Origin: Flavobacteriia bacterium | GTDB taxonomy: Bacteria > Bacteroidota > Bacteroidia > Flavobacteriales_D > Crocinitomicaceae | Length of the DNA stretch: 64,000 nt | Direction of reading: 5' to 3' | Assembly (NCBI GenBank): GCA_947463445.1 | Contig: CANHRS010000003.1 | Coordinates: 19,979 to 83,978 of the forward strand | Shown: piece after piece, positions 7,948-16,292 of the stretch | Position numbering within the stretch: position 1 is the first letter of the stretch | Layout of the letters: each line of letters opens with the position of its first letter | Program-made: the position numbers and the translations under genes | Notes under the pieces: generated by a model | Told to the model about the DNA's origin: nothing | The model's input: only the letters and a program-made list of their open reading frames with translations | Database searches by the model: none

Positions 7948-9780
7948 CTACATCTGATCTTCAATATCTAACTTATCTCCGCGTAATATACGCAAGCGTT
8001 TTCGAGCCTCTACAACATATAGACTCCCTTTATATTGGAAGATGATTTTTTTGTAGTTTTCAATCGCTTTCTCTTTATCTCCTAAATGATTTTCGTAGAT
8101 ATCTCCCAACTGAAATAAGGCATCATCCGCTAAAATATCCTCCGAATACGATTTGAGAAGTTTTTCTAAATAAAGAATTGCTTCTTTCCAATTTCCTTGT
8201 TGCTGAAATGCTTGTGCTTTTCGTAATAATATTTCATCCGCTAAACCATGGTATGGAAATGCAGTTAAAATAGAATCATACAAAACAAACGCTTGACTAT
8301 ACTTTTGTTGTTCTAATAAAAGATCTGCTTGCGCAAATTGATGCATTGCGGTATAGTTACTATCCAAACCATAATTATCTGTAATTAATAACGATAATTT
8401 CAGCGCATCGTTTGCAATCAATTTAGAAGTGGATTGTTTCAAAATATCCAGTTGGGATTGTGCAAATTGAAAATCACCATCGTAATAAAAAACACGTGCA
8501 TTTTTAAATTTTGCTTCAAAACCAATCGTTTCAAATTTATAATCATTGTCAATTTGCATATACAGCAGAGATGCTTCCCATATTTCATTTTTCAAGACAT
8601 AAAAATCAGCAAGTACCATTTTTATCTCCGAGCTCTGGATAGCAGACAATCCAGGAAGTAACATTATTTCTCGCAATAAGGTAATTGCTTCATCGACTTG
8701 ATTGGCATATAAACCTTGAATTTGTGCCAATTCTTTTAATATAGTAATCGTGTTTCGGGACTTTCCAAGTCTTTGAATAACCTCTTTATAATTGGTGATA
8801 ATGGATTGAAGCGTGTCTACTGACAAATTACGTTTTTCCGTCACTTCTAAAAAATATGTGTGTAGGATAGCATTTTCAGACATAAAATGAAAGCCCTTCT
8901 CCTTACCATGTGTTAACACATACTTATACCCTTTACGTGCGAGTACATAATCCTTATTTTGAGCAAATACGCTTGCTAATTCATATACTCGGTACCCTGT
9001 ATTATTTTCCCGTTTATCCAATGCCTGCGCCTGCGTTAAAGCCAATGCAAATTGTTTGCGTTGCGTAAAATACCATTGCAGCATTTCTGCATATATCAAG
9101 TCACTCGAACGAGATTGCGAAAGATCAATTAACGCTTCTTTCACTAAATCAGAAGTTGGATTATTGGCTTGCGTAAAATCGATACGTTGTGCTAAAGCAG
9201 TCTGAACTTGTTCTTTAAATTCACTATTAATCTCCAATAAATCTAGGTATTCCTCCACCATCTTTTGGTTTTGATTCAATTGCGCATACACATCTGCAAA
9301 TTGCAAGTGTAACGGATAGGAATCCTCTAAATTTTTTCGTCCTTTTTCTAAAATCTGTAAACAAAGTTCAAATTTCCCTTTCTCTTTAAACGCTTTATAT
9401 ACCTCCAACACTTTAACACTAGAAGTAGCATTTTCTTCTATTAATCGTTGAAAAATTTTATTTGCTGCTTTTTGTTCTTCATGAGTTTCATAATACTCGG
9501 CCAATAAAATGGGATAATCTACCGTATATGGATCGAAATCGATTTGTTTTTTGAGTGTCTTTTCTGCTTCGCGGTCTTTTTTAGTTTTAATTAAACACGT
9601 GTAATAGCGAAGAAACGTGAATTTACTATTCTCTTTTAGAAATACCTGTTGGCAATATGGGAGTGCTTTCTCAAAATCGCCACTTGAATAATAGTATTGC
9701 GCTAATTGCTGATCTGTGCTCACTTGTGTCAACCCAGAAAGTGTAACAAGTAAAAACAAGAAAAGAATGCAAGTACGCAT
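7948..9780 (-). CDS. Secreted tetratricopeptide-repeat protein
   Basis: A 610-residue protein with signal peptide MRTCILFLFLLVTLSGLTQ, then helical TPR-like repeats throughout. N-terminal units start at LAQYYYSSGDFEKALPYC. The best C-terminal units are AFQQQGNWKEAILYLEKLL and LGDIYENHLGDKEKAIENYK, with the usual small residues and an aromatic spacing of about 34. TPR proteins mediate protein-protein contacts, and this one should act in the periplasm or at the outer membrane. I cannot name the partner. The gene starts 5 bases after the end of the lipoprotein gene at 9786-10322, so the two are probably one operon. Confidence 0.7.
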   Translation of the reverse strand: MRTCILFLFLLVTLSGLTQVSTDQQLAQYYYSSGDFEKALPYCQQVFLKENSKFTFLRYYTCLIKTKKDREAEKTLKKQIDFDPYTVDYPILLAEYYETHEEQKAANKIFQRLIEENATSSVKVLEVYKAFKEKGKFELCLQILEKGRKNLEDSYPLHLQFADVYAQLNQNQKMVEEYLDLLEINSEFKEQVQTALAQRIDFTQANNPTSDLVKEALIDLSQSRSSDLIYAEMLQWYFTQRKQFALALTQAQALDKRENNTGYRVYELASVFAQNKDYVLARKGYKYVLTHGKEKGFHFMSENAILHTYFLEVTEKRNLSVDTLQSIITNYKEVIQRLGKSRNTITILKELAQIQGLYANQVDEAITLLREIMLLPGLSAIQSSEIKMVLADFYVLKNEIWEASLLYMQIDNDYKFETIGFEAKFKNARVFYYDGDFQFAQSQLDILKQSTSKLIANDALKLSLLITDNYGLDSNYTAMHQFAQADLLLEQQKYSQAFVLYDSILTAFPYHGLADEILLRKAQAFQQQGNWKEAILYLEKLLKSYSEDILADDALFQLGDIYENHLGDKEKAIENYKKIIFQYKGSLYVVEARKRLRILRGDKLDIEDQM

Positions 9781-9785
9781 AGAAT

Positions 9786-10322
9786 TTATTTTTTTGCTAA
9801 TTCATCCGCAAATTTTTCTACTGCGTCTTTAACTTGCGCATAAGCGCGAATATTATCTTTTTGCAACTTGGTCATATCATCGATAATCTGTTGCAAATTA
9901 TCTACCTTATCATTTTCAAACGCTAGAAACTTATCATAATTAGCTCTATCACCATCTCCATTTTTGATATCATTCATAAGATTGGCAATGGAATTTTTAA
10001 CTTTTTGTGAGCCAAACAGAATTTTTTCACCGTAGGTTTCAGACAAATTAAGCTTTTTGTAAATACGATTATAGGTGTCCAATTTCTTTGCCATGACGAT
10101 CGAGAGCGTGTCATCCTCAATATCAAATTTAACTCGATATTTTAACTCTTTCATGGTATAAATAATCTCCGAAACGTTATCTTTTTTTAATGCTTCATAC
10201 TCGCGTTGAATGTGATCTACTCGTTTATCTAAGATGGAGAGTTCTTCCAATTGTTGTTTTTTTGCTACATCATGACAAGCAACAAATAATAACGAAATGA
10301 TAAAAAAGATTAAAAATTTCAT
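9786..10322 (-). CDS. Predicted helical lipoprotein
   Basis: The start at 10322 gives MKFLIFFIISLLFVAC, a signal peptide with lipobox FVAC; a reading three codons longer is less likely. The mature part is almost entirely charged and helical, with heptad-like spacing between about residues 25 and 75 and again near the C-terminus, so a coiled coil is likely. It is 178 residues long. It lies 5 bases before a secreted TPR protein and could be its envelope partner; that is inference. A near-consensus TATTTTCG on the minus strand at 10350-10357 is a possible promoter. Confidence 0.55.
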   Translation of the reverse strand: MKFLIFFIISLLFVACHDVAKKQQLEELSILDKRVDHIQREYEALKKDNVSEIIYTMKELKYRVKFDIEDDTLSIVMAKKLDTYNRIYKKLNLSETYGEKILFGSQKVKNSIANLMNDIKNGDGDRANYDKFLAFENDKVDNLQQIIDDMTKLQKDNIRAYAQVKDAVEKFADELAKK

Positions 10323-10521
10323 GAGATACAAACTTGATATTTTATACTGCGAAAATACGACTTTATTTTTCTTTTCATATTGATAAAAAGCATAATCTAA
10401 TCCGTATAATTAAAAAGATAAATTTTCAGCATGTTTAATTCCGTGTATCTTGTCACTCATTTTTAGTGATTTTTGATTGACAAAAACCGATAAAATCATC
10501 CTTACTAATAATATAGAATAA

Positions 10522-10558
10522 AAAAAGGCTGCTCAATATAGTATTGAGCAGCCTTTTT
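10522..10558 (-). terminator. Strong intrinsic terminator after the LamG/cohesin gene
   Basis: A perfect 17-bp inverted repeat (10522-10538 and 10542-10558) around the loop TAG. The stem carries GGCTGCTCAATA and is bordered by A and T runs on the two sides, so it can work in both directions. It lies 22 bases beyond the stop of the minus-strand gene at 10581-12851. Confidence 0.9.
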
Positions 10559-10580
10559 CGTGTACATTACACGCATTTTT

Positions 10581-12851
10581 CTACTCTAACACGATCTGTT
10601 TCGTTTGAATACTTTCGTTGTTTGCATCCACAATATGTACTAGATACATTCCTTTTACTCCGAGGGCTTTCATTGAAACTTCCATGCTTGAAGTGTTTAC
10701 CTTTTGGTTATATACCTCTTTTCCTTGCACATCTACAATACGTAGTGTTTTTCCATGTGCATTGGTGATAGTAACCACATCTTTGGTAGGATTTGGATAC
10801 ACAATTACTGCCTCTTGATCGATCGTAGTAAGACCTGCAGCTTTCCCGTAACTTAACGATTTCTCTTGCGCATTTGCTACGATATCTAATGTTCCTTGTA
10901 GGTTTTCATTCGTTAAAATTGGAATCACTAAAAACGGTTCGTTTTCTACTAAAGGTGTTGTAGCTGCCAAACCAACCTTGTACGTTGTTGAAGTGATGTT
11001 GCTCGCTACTAACGCACTTTTATCTTTCACCTCTGGTTGACCAAATACATTGAAATTATCCTTCATATACACATTAAATGCATACAAGGATCCAGTAGCT
11101 CTAAACACCAATTGGTTTCCTTCTTGCGCTACCGTAACATTTGCTGTTGGTGTTTCTCCACCACGTTTTTTTGCATCTGCAGGGAAGGCAGCAATTTGAC
11201 CAATTGACTTTTGTAAAATCAACGAAGCGTCGTTTGCTGTAACGTTCCCTACCGTATCTACGTTTGCCACTGCGATTCTCCAATTTGACCAAGGCAAGGG
11301 ATCCATGGTAGGTAGTGGATTTAAACCTACAGAATATTGTAATGCTAAAGCAGCGTCGTATGCTCTCACAAATGAGTTCGTGTCAACATCTCCAAATAAC
11401 GTTGGTAGTACGCTAAAGCTTGCGTTTTGTGTTGGGGTAGCAACAATTGCATTACCTCCTAAGTCTTTCCCGGTTACTAAAGTTACGTTTACAGCGCCAT
11501 TACCTTTTTCTACTACCCACCAAAAGGTATAGGTGGTATCATTTACTTTTGTAAGGTTTGTGTTAGACAAGGTGTTTTGTCCTGTTAAATTCAATTGCGG
11601 AACAGGTGAAACAGTCATTTTCTCATTGAAATTCACAGTAATCAATAAAGAATCTCCTTTACGCACAGGATTTTGCGTATACGTGATTTTCGCAGTTGGC
11701 GGTGTAACATCCAAGGTAGTTACGGTATCGGATTTTAAACTGGTAATGGTAGTATTGTTATACATAAAATTAGCTAAGCCAAAAACCCCTTGTCCTGTGG
11801 TATTATTCGCTTTGAACTTCAACTTTACCAAACTACCAGCACCACTCAATGCTGTTTGAGACATATACCCTACTTGTAGTAAACCATTCTTACTTTTATT
11901 GATACCTACGGTGCCAACAGGATTTAACGTACCAACTAAATTGCTCCCTACATAAGTGAAACGCGTTGTATCAAAGGAAAAATCTGTTTGGTAAGCGATA
12001 ACATTGTCTGCTGTGTTTAATGCTTCTGTGCTAATAGATAATTCTACTTCTTGGTTTTGATTTACCGTTGCTGGTGCATCTACGAAAACCTTGGTGGATG
12101 CTAACGCAGATTGAGTAGATCCAGTATATAGGGCGGTGATTTCTTGTTCTGAAAGTGCGCGGTTGTAGATGGCGATGTCGTCGAGTTGGCCGTTAAAAAA
12201 TGCATTTCTGATATTATTATAATCATATTTACTTCCAAAAAGTAAAGGCCTTGAATTTGAAAATTCACCGCAAACATTTGTTGTTTTACTTTGTAATTTT
12301 CCATCAACATATATCTTTAAAACACCATTTTCCTTTATGCTAATAACATTTGACCATACATTTAATTTTGTATCATTATCTGATTCTAAAAAATCACCGC
12401 ATGTGTTTCCTCCACCTAACTGACTCCAAACTAATTGCGGTTTATTATTAGGAATTGAGCCTAATGTAGATCGATAACCTAATGTATTACTATTGTAATC
12501 CGATTTACAAACCATTACATATTCATTAGTTGAATTTGGTTTAATCATTATTTTGTACCAAACCGAGATGGTAAAATTATTTAAATTAAATATGTTATTA
12601 TTACCGCAGTCTATATCATTTTGTTTTCCATCAAAACTATACGCACTATTTGCCTTCCCATTTCTATCCGCTGTCAACGTTGCGCCATTCACTGTTCCAT
12701 TATTTCCATTTCCACTTTCATCATTCGCATTTCCGTTAAACGGCCACCAACCAACAAGACCATTTGTTGGAACATAAGAAGGTACATTTTGTGCCATTAC
12801 ATTCGATGCGAATACAAGGACAACTATTAATTTAACGTAGTTTTTAAGCAT
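10581..12851 (-). CDS. T9SS-secreted protein with LamG, cohesin-like and dockerin-like regions
   Basis: A 756-residue modular exoprotein. Order by residue: signal peptide 1-21; LamG/concanavalin-type domain about 30-243 (LVGWWPFNGNANDESGNGNNG, typical of LamG_3); a cohesin-like beta domain about 253-382 (VIAYQTDFSFDTTRFTYVG); an Ig-like segment about 384-475; and a dockerin-like pair of calcium loops at 486-555. The loop acidic or Asn ligands are D488/D490/N492/D499 and N530/D532/D541. A beta segment follows, then a type A T9SS sorting domain from about 683 (VYPNPTKDVVTI) to the C-terminus. It is probably exported by the SprA translocon. Cohesin and dockerin modules normally bind each other between proteins, so finding both in one chain is odd. 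No partner is visible in this window. Confidence 0.8.
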   Translation of the reverse strand: MLKNYVKLIVVLVFASNVMAQNVPSYVPTNGLVGWWPFNGNANDESGNGNNGTVNGATLTADRNGKANSAYSFDGKQNDIDCGNNNIFNLNNFTISVWYKIMIKPNSTNEYVMVCKSDYNSNTLGYRSTLGSIPNNKPQLVWSQLGGGNTCGDFLESDNDTKLNVWSNVISIKENGVLKIYVDGKLQSKTTNVCGEFSNSRPLLFGSKYDYNNIRNAFFNGQLDDIAIYNRALSEQEITALYTGSTQSALASTKVFVDAPATVNQNQEVELSISTEALNTADNVIAYQTDFSFDTTRFTYVGSNLVGTLNPVGTVGINKSKNGLLQVGYMSQTALSGAGSLVKLKFKANNTTGQGVFGLANFMYNNTTITSLKSDTVTTLDVTPPTAKITYTQNPVRKGDSLLITVNFNEKMTVSPVPQLNLTGQNTLSNTNLTKVNDTTYTFWWVVEKGNGAVNVTLVTGKDLGGNAIVATPTQNASFSVLPTLFGDVDTNSFVRAYDAALALQYSVGLNPLPTMDPLPWSNWRIAVANVDTVGNVTANDASLILQKSIGQIAAFPADAKKRGGETPTANVTVAQEGNQLVFRATGSLYAFNVYMKDNFNVFGQPEVKDKSALVASNITSTTYKVGLAATTPLVENEPFLVIPILTNENLQGTLDIVANAQEKSLSYGKAAGLTTIDQEAVIVYPNPTKDVVTITNAHGKTLRIVDVQGKEVYNQKVNTSSMEVSMKALGVKGMYLVHIVDANNESIQTKQIVLE

Positions 12852-12874
12852 ATTTTTGAGAATTTAGATTTAAA

Positions 12875-12882
12875 CAAAAATA
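12875..12882 (-). promoter_or_regulatory. TAnnTTTG (-7) element for the LamG/cohesin gene
   Basis: TATTTTTG on the minus strand, 24 bases before the start codon. No good TTTG box is found at 19-20 bases. Confidence 0.4.
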
Positions 12883-12988
12883 TACACAATCTAACATATA
12901 TTAAACACTTATGATTATTTTTTTAAAAAATTTGTAGAAATAGCACACATCGGTACAAAATAATATAAAATGAAAATGAATGATGCAG

Positions 12989-13010
12989 GGGAGGTAGCTT
13001 AGTGGGAAGA
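12989..13010 (+). other. Possible 5' tRNA remnant
   Basis: GGGGAGG followed by TAGCTTAGTGGGAAGAG looks like an acceptor 5' strand plus a D arm. No anticodon arm, T arm or 3' half follows; the sequence runs into the left repeat of the ATPase unit. This may be chance. Confidence 0.25.
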
Positions 13011-13015
13011 GAAAT

Positions 13016-13049
13016 TATGCAATTTTTTAACACAAAGGGAAGCTAATTG
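13016..13049. repeat. Left flanking repeat of the ATPase unit
   Basis: Contains the 12-mer TATGCAATTTTT (13016-13027) and ACACAAAG (13030-13037). Both also occur in the array on the far side of the ATPase gene, at 14481-14492 and 14504-14511. The segment also carries a hairpin, AAAGGGAA and TTCCCTTT (13034-13041 and 13050-13057), that overlaps the end of the ATPase gene. Confidence 0.65.
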
Positions 13050-14395
13050 TTCCCTTTTTCGTTGACTAACATCTCCAAATACGTGGGCAATTGTGATGCT
13101 AAATAATATGGCAGATTCATTAAGATATATTCTTTTTTACCAGGAGTAATTGCTTGTTCAATACTAAAATTTCCTGCATATAATCGAACAGCAAAAGGAT
13201 GATTAGAGCGATCAATAAACTGATGAAGCGATCTCAAAGTACCTGTCGGACCACTTTTAATTTCAATTGGAATAACATATTTTCCATGCTGATAGATTAA
13301 ATCAACTTCAGAATTACTATCTTTTTCTTCCCTAACCCAAAAATTTGGCTTGTAAATTTGATCATCGTGAATAGCTATTATTTCTTGATAAACAATATGT
13401 TGAATAATTAATCCTTTGTGAAAATTACTGAAATTATTTACTAAAAGCATTTCGCCTTGAAGAGATAAGATTTGATTCAAAAGTCCTGTGTCTAAAAACT
13501 GTAGTCGAGGTCGCTTTTTTAAATCTGCTTGAATGGGAGGCTGTAAGCTCGTTGAGGGATAGATTAATTGTATGATTTTTGCTAAATCAATCGTTCTTAA
13601 AGCTTCGCCAACTTCTCGAGAGCGATAGTTTGAATTTCCAAAGCCTTCAAATTTGATTCTATCTGACTCAAATGGGGCAGAATCGATAACATGGTATATT
13701 ACTTTTCTATCCAATTCTTTCGAAGTATATTTCACAACATCGTCTTTATATGCTTGCCAAAGATTTTTATAAGTTTTTTTTAATTGAGAGATGTTTTTGG
13801 TTTCCACATAATTCTTAACAATTTCTGGCATTCCTCCAATCAATAAATATTCATGAAACAAGTTTAGTAGTGTGGAATGTGCAAACGCAGGTATAGGTTT
13901 AGTATTTACTATTTCCAACGCAGCTAAATTATCTGTTGCACCTAAAAATTCTATAAAATTTAAGGGGTGTAAATAAAGATAGTCTACTCTGCCTACTGGA
14001 AAATTAGGTACTTTTTTTAATGCAAACTCCAACAATGATCCTGCGGCTATCACGTAAATGTCCGGTCTTTCTTCATAAAAATAACGAAGAAGTTGAATTG
14101 CTTTTGGAGACTCTTGAATTTCATCAATAAAAAATAAAGTCGTTTTTTTATTCTCAATTTTACGTTTTAATAGAAATGCGCTATTAATAATTGTATGTAC
14201 ATCATCTACCACAAATAAATTTAGATCACTTTCTTTTTCTAAGTTTAATTCGATATAATTATCAAATTCCTTTGCAAATTCTCGGACAATAGTTGTTTTA
14301 CCAACCTGCCTAGCACCACGTAAAAGTAAAGGTTTGCGAAACTTATCGTTTTTCCACGCAATAAGTTTACTATAGGAATTACGCTTAATTGACAT
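13043..14395 (-). CDS. ATP-binding protein, AAA_14 plus DUF4143 type
   Basis: A 450-residue protein with Walker A GARQVGKTT (residues 27-35) and Walker B TLFFIDEIQ (residues 86-94, D91/E92). The middle carries SLLEFALKK and a 'PVGRVDYLYLHPLNFIEFL' element. The C-terminal half is DUF4143-like and ends with a nuclease-like fold motif, EVDLIYQHGKYVIPIEIKSG, the layout E/D-x(n)-E-x-K of PD-(D/E)xK proteins. Such ATPases are common, patchily distributed accessory genes in Bacteroidetes; their role is unclear. Related repeats on both sides and an upstream 33-bp array suggest a mobile or duplicated unit. A TATATTTG element on the minus strand at 14421-14428 should be its promoter. Confidence 0.85.
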   Translation of the reverse strand: MSIKRNSYSKLIAWKNDKFRKPLLLRGARQVGKTTIVREFAKEFDNYIELNLEKESDLNLFVVDDVHTIINSAFLLKRKIENKKTTLFFIDEIQESPKAIQLLRYFYEERPDIYVIAAGSLLEFALKKVPNFPVGRVDYLYLHPLNFIEFLGATDNLAALEIVNTKPIPAFAHSTLLNLFHEYLLIGGMPEIVKNYVETKNISQLKKTYKNLWQAYKDDVVKYTSKELDRKVIYHVIDSAPFESDRIKFEGFGNSNYRSREVGEALRTIDLAKIIQLIYPSTSLQPPIQADLKKRPRLQFLDTGLLNQILSLQGEMLLVNNFSNFHKGLIIQHIVYQEIIAIHDDQIYKPNFWVREEKDSNSEVDLIYQHGKYVIPIEIKSGPTGTLRSLHQFIDRSNHPFAVRLYAGNFSIEQAITPGKKEYILMNLPYYLASQLPTYLEMLVNEKGNN

Positions 14396-14420
14396 AGAGA
14401 ATGAAATTAAAATTCGTAAT

Positions 14421-14428
14421 CAAATATA
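14421..14428 (-). promoter_or_regulatory. TAnnTTTG (-7) element for the ATPase gene
   Basis: TATATTTG on the minus strand, 26 bases before the ATG. The first unit of the 33-bp array begins 10 bases further upstream, so a protein bound to the array would sit over the -33 region. Confidence 0.5.
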
Positions 14429-14438
14429 CTATTTTTAA

Positions 14439-14570
14439 CACAAAGCGAACCCAATTTTAGTGTTTTTTTGTCACAAAGAGTATGCAATTTTTCGATTTTT
14501 TATACACAAAGCGAACCCAATTTTAGTTTTTTTTTGTCATAAAGCGAACCCAATATTCAGATGGTTGTCC
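14439..14570. repeat. Array of four units with 33-bp period upstream of the ATPase gene
   Basis: Units start at 14439, 14472, 14505 and 14538, exactly 33 bp apart. Units 1, 3 and 4 share AAAGCGAACCCAAT near their start, followed by a T-rich tail. Unit 2 keeps the CACAAAG head but then has TATGCAATTTTT, as in the left flank of the gene. This is not CRISPR-like, because the variable parts are T-rich and similar. Confidence 0.85.
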
Positions 14571-14591
14571 ATATTGATCTTCATTAAATTA

Positions 14592-15956
14592 TTAAGAAAA
14601 AAGTGCTTTTAACACCTCATCAATTCGACTACACATAATTAGTTCTATTGTGTGATTTTTTTGCGTGATCCCTTTGTTAAATGAAGAAATGATGATTTTT
14701 TCAAATCCTAACTTTTCTGCTTCCGAAATACGTTGTTCGATTCTATTCACTGGACGAATTTCTCCAGATAAACCTACCTCTGCGGATAAACAAATATTTT
14801 TTGGCACTGGTAAATCCGCATTAGATGACAATACCGATGCAACTACCGCTAAATCAATCGCTGGATCATCTACACGTATACCTCCAGCAATGTTTAAAAA
14901 AACATCTTTAGCTCCAAGTTTAAACCCACAACGTTTTTCCATAACAGCTAACAACATATTTAATCTACGCAAATCAAACCCTGTCGAAGAGCGTTGTGGA
15001 GTTCCATATGCTGCAGTACTAACCAATGCTTGCACTTCTATCAACATTGGTCGAAGTCCCTCTAAAGTGGATGCAATAGAAATTCCACTCAAGGTAGCAT
15101 CCGTGTTAGTAATCAAAATTTCGGACGGATTTTCAACCTGACGAAGTCCAGAACCTAACATTTCATAAATACCTAATTCATTCGTGCTTCCAAATCTATT
15201 TTTAATGGTACGTAACAAACGATATACATGATTACGATCGCCTTCAAACTGCAATACCACGTCTACCATGTGTTCCAAAACTTTTGGTCCAGCTAAAGCG
15301 CCTTCTTTCGTGATGTGTCCAATTAAAAATACCGGAACTTCCGTTTGTTTGGCATAGCGTAACAATTGGGCAGTACATTCACGCACTTGGGAAATACTTC
15401 CTGGAGAACTCTCTATATGTGAACTATATAACGTTTGAATAGAGTCAATAACCAATAATTGCGGTTTTATTTCCTCCGTTTGTAAAAAGATATTTTGAAG
15501 ATTTGTTTCTGTTAGAATAAAACATTCGTTGTTATCTAATCCGATACGTTCTGCACGCATTTTTATTTGTTGCTCGCTTTCTTCCCCTGAAACATACAGA
15601 ATACGCAAGTTTTTTTCAGTCACCGCTAGCTGAAGCATCAAGGTAGATTTACCAATTCCTGGTTCTCCGCCAAAAAGAATTAAAGATCCTGGCACCAAAC
15701 CTTCACCTAAAACTCGATTTAACTCTTTGTCATGGAGTATAATACGTGATTCTGCACGATGTACAATATCTTGAACCGCTTGTGGTTTGGCAGTTTTACC
15801 ATTGCTAGTTGAAAATGCAACTACCGATGAATCATTGTTGCCAATAATTTCTTCCACAAAGGTGTTCCATTCCGAGCAAGAAGGACATTTACCTAACCAT
15901 TTGGGAGTTTGGTGTCCACAATTTTGACAAAAAAATGCTGTTTTTATTTTAGCCAT
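14592..15956 (-). CDS. radA: DNA repair protein RadA (Sms)
   Basis: RadA is a RecA-like ATPase that helps process recombination intermediates and branch migration. The start at 15956 gives MAKIKTAFFCQNCG, the normal family start; a reading 8 codons longer has no support. The 454 residues carry a four-Cys zinc site (C10, C13, C24, C27), a P-loop GGEPGIGKSTLMLQLA, the family motif KNRFGSTNE, and a C-terminal Lon-like domain with GGIRVDDPAIDLA. All key parts are present. The gene stands alone downstream of a 336-base gap, and its recombination partner recA lies in the same window at 49 kb. Confidence 0.95.
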   Translation of the reverse strand: MAKIKTAFFCQNCGHQTPKWLGKCPSCSEWNTFVEEIIGNNDSSVVAFSTSNGKTAKPQAVQDIVHRAESRIILHDKELNRVLGEGLVPGSLILFGGEPGIGKSTLMLQLAVTEKNLRILYVSGEESEQQIKMRAERIGLDNNECFILTETNLQNIFLQTEEIKPQLLVIDSIQTLYSSHIESSPGSISQVRECTAQLLRYAKQTEVPVFLIGHITKEGALAGPKVLEHMVDVVLQFEGDRNHVYRLLRTIKNRFGSTNELGIYEMLGSGLRQVENPSEILITNTDATLSGISIASTLEGLRPMLIEVQALVSTAAYGTPQRSSTGFDLRRLNMLLAVMEKRCGFKLGAKDVFLNIAGGIRVDDPAIDLAVVASVLSSNADLPVPKNICLSAEVGLSGEIRPVNRIEQRISEAEKLGFEKIIISSFNKGITQKNHTIELIMCSRIDEVLKALFS

Positions 15957-16292
15957 AGTCAAAATTAAGACAAAAGACAATTAGACAATAGAAGAAAGAC
16001 TTAATTTTCATACAAAATTGTATTTACCTAAATTTCTTCTTTTTCTATTGAATTACTAGGTTCATCCACGAACTTAAAATTTTTATACTAGATTTTAGTA
16101 ATATTTAAAGGTAGAGATTTTAAGAACAAGCGAAAGCAATCAAGTCAATAAAATCATCTTAAGCAAAATATTTTAACGCTATTCAAAATTTTTACAAGAA
16201 AAATAAGAACCAACTATTTATCTCTTCCTATATAAAAGTCTAAAAATACTTCACTTAAAATAATTATTATCTTTACTTTCAAATTATTATAC
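15957..16292. other. 336-base intergenic gap between divergent genes
   Basis: Very A+T-rich. At the radA end, 15969-16001 contains AGAC recurring every 7 or 8 bases, a degenerate relative of the other 7-bp-period tracts. Just before the right-hand gene is TATCTTTA (about 16267-16274), one base off the -7 consensus. No ORF, RNA gene or strong hairpin is visible. Confidence 0.5.

Noticed and set aside
10544..12830. Several plus-strand reading frames opposite the LamG/cohesin gene
   Set aside because: They are antisense shadows with low-complexity sequence and no start signals; the minus-strand gene has clear domains.
13034..13057. Terminator of the ATPase gene
   Set aside because: On the minus strand the hairpin is not followed by a T run, and it overlaps the last codons; it is better viewed as part of the flanking repeat.
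14439..14570. CRISPR array
   Set aside because: The 33-bp units have no distinct spacers: the tails are T-rich and alike, there are only four units, and no cas genes are in the window.
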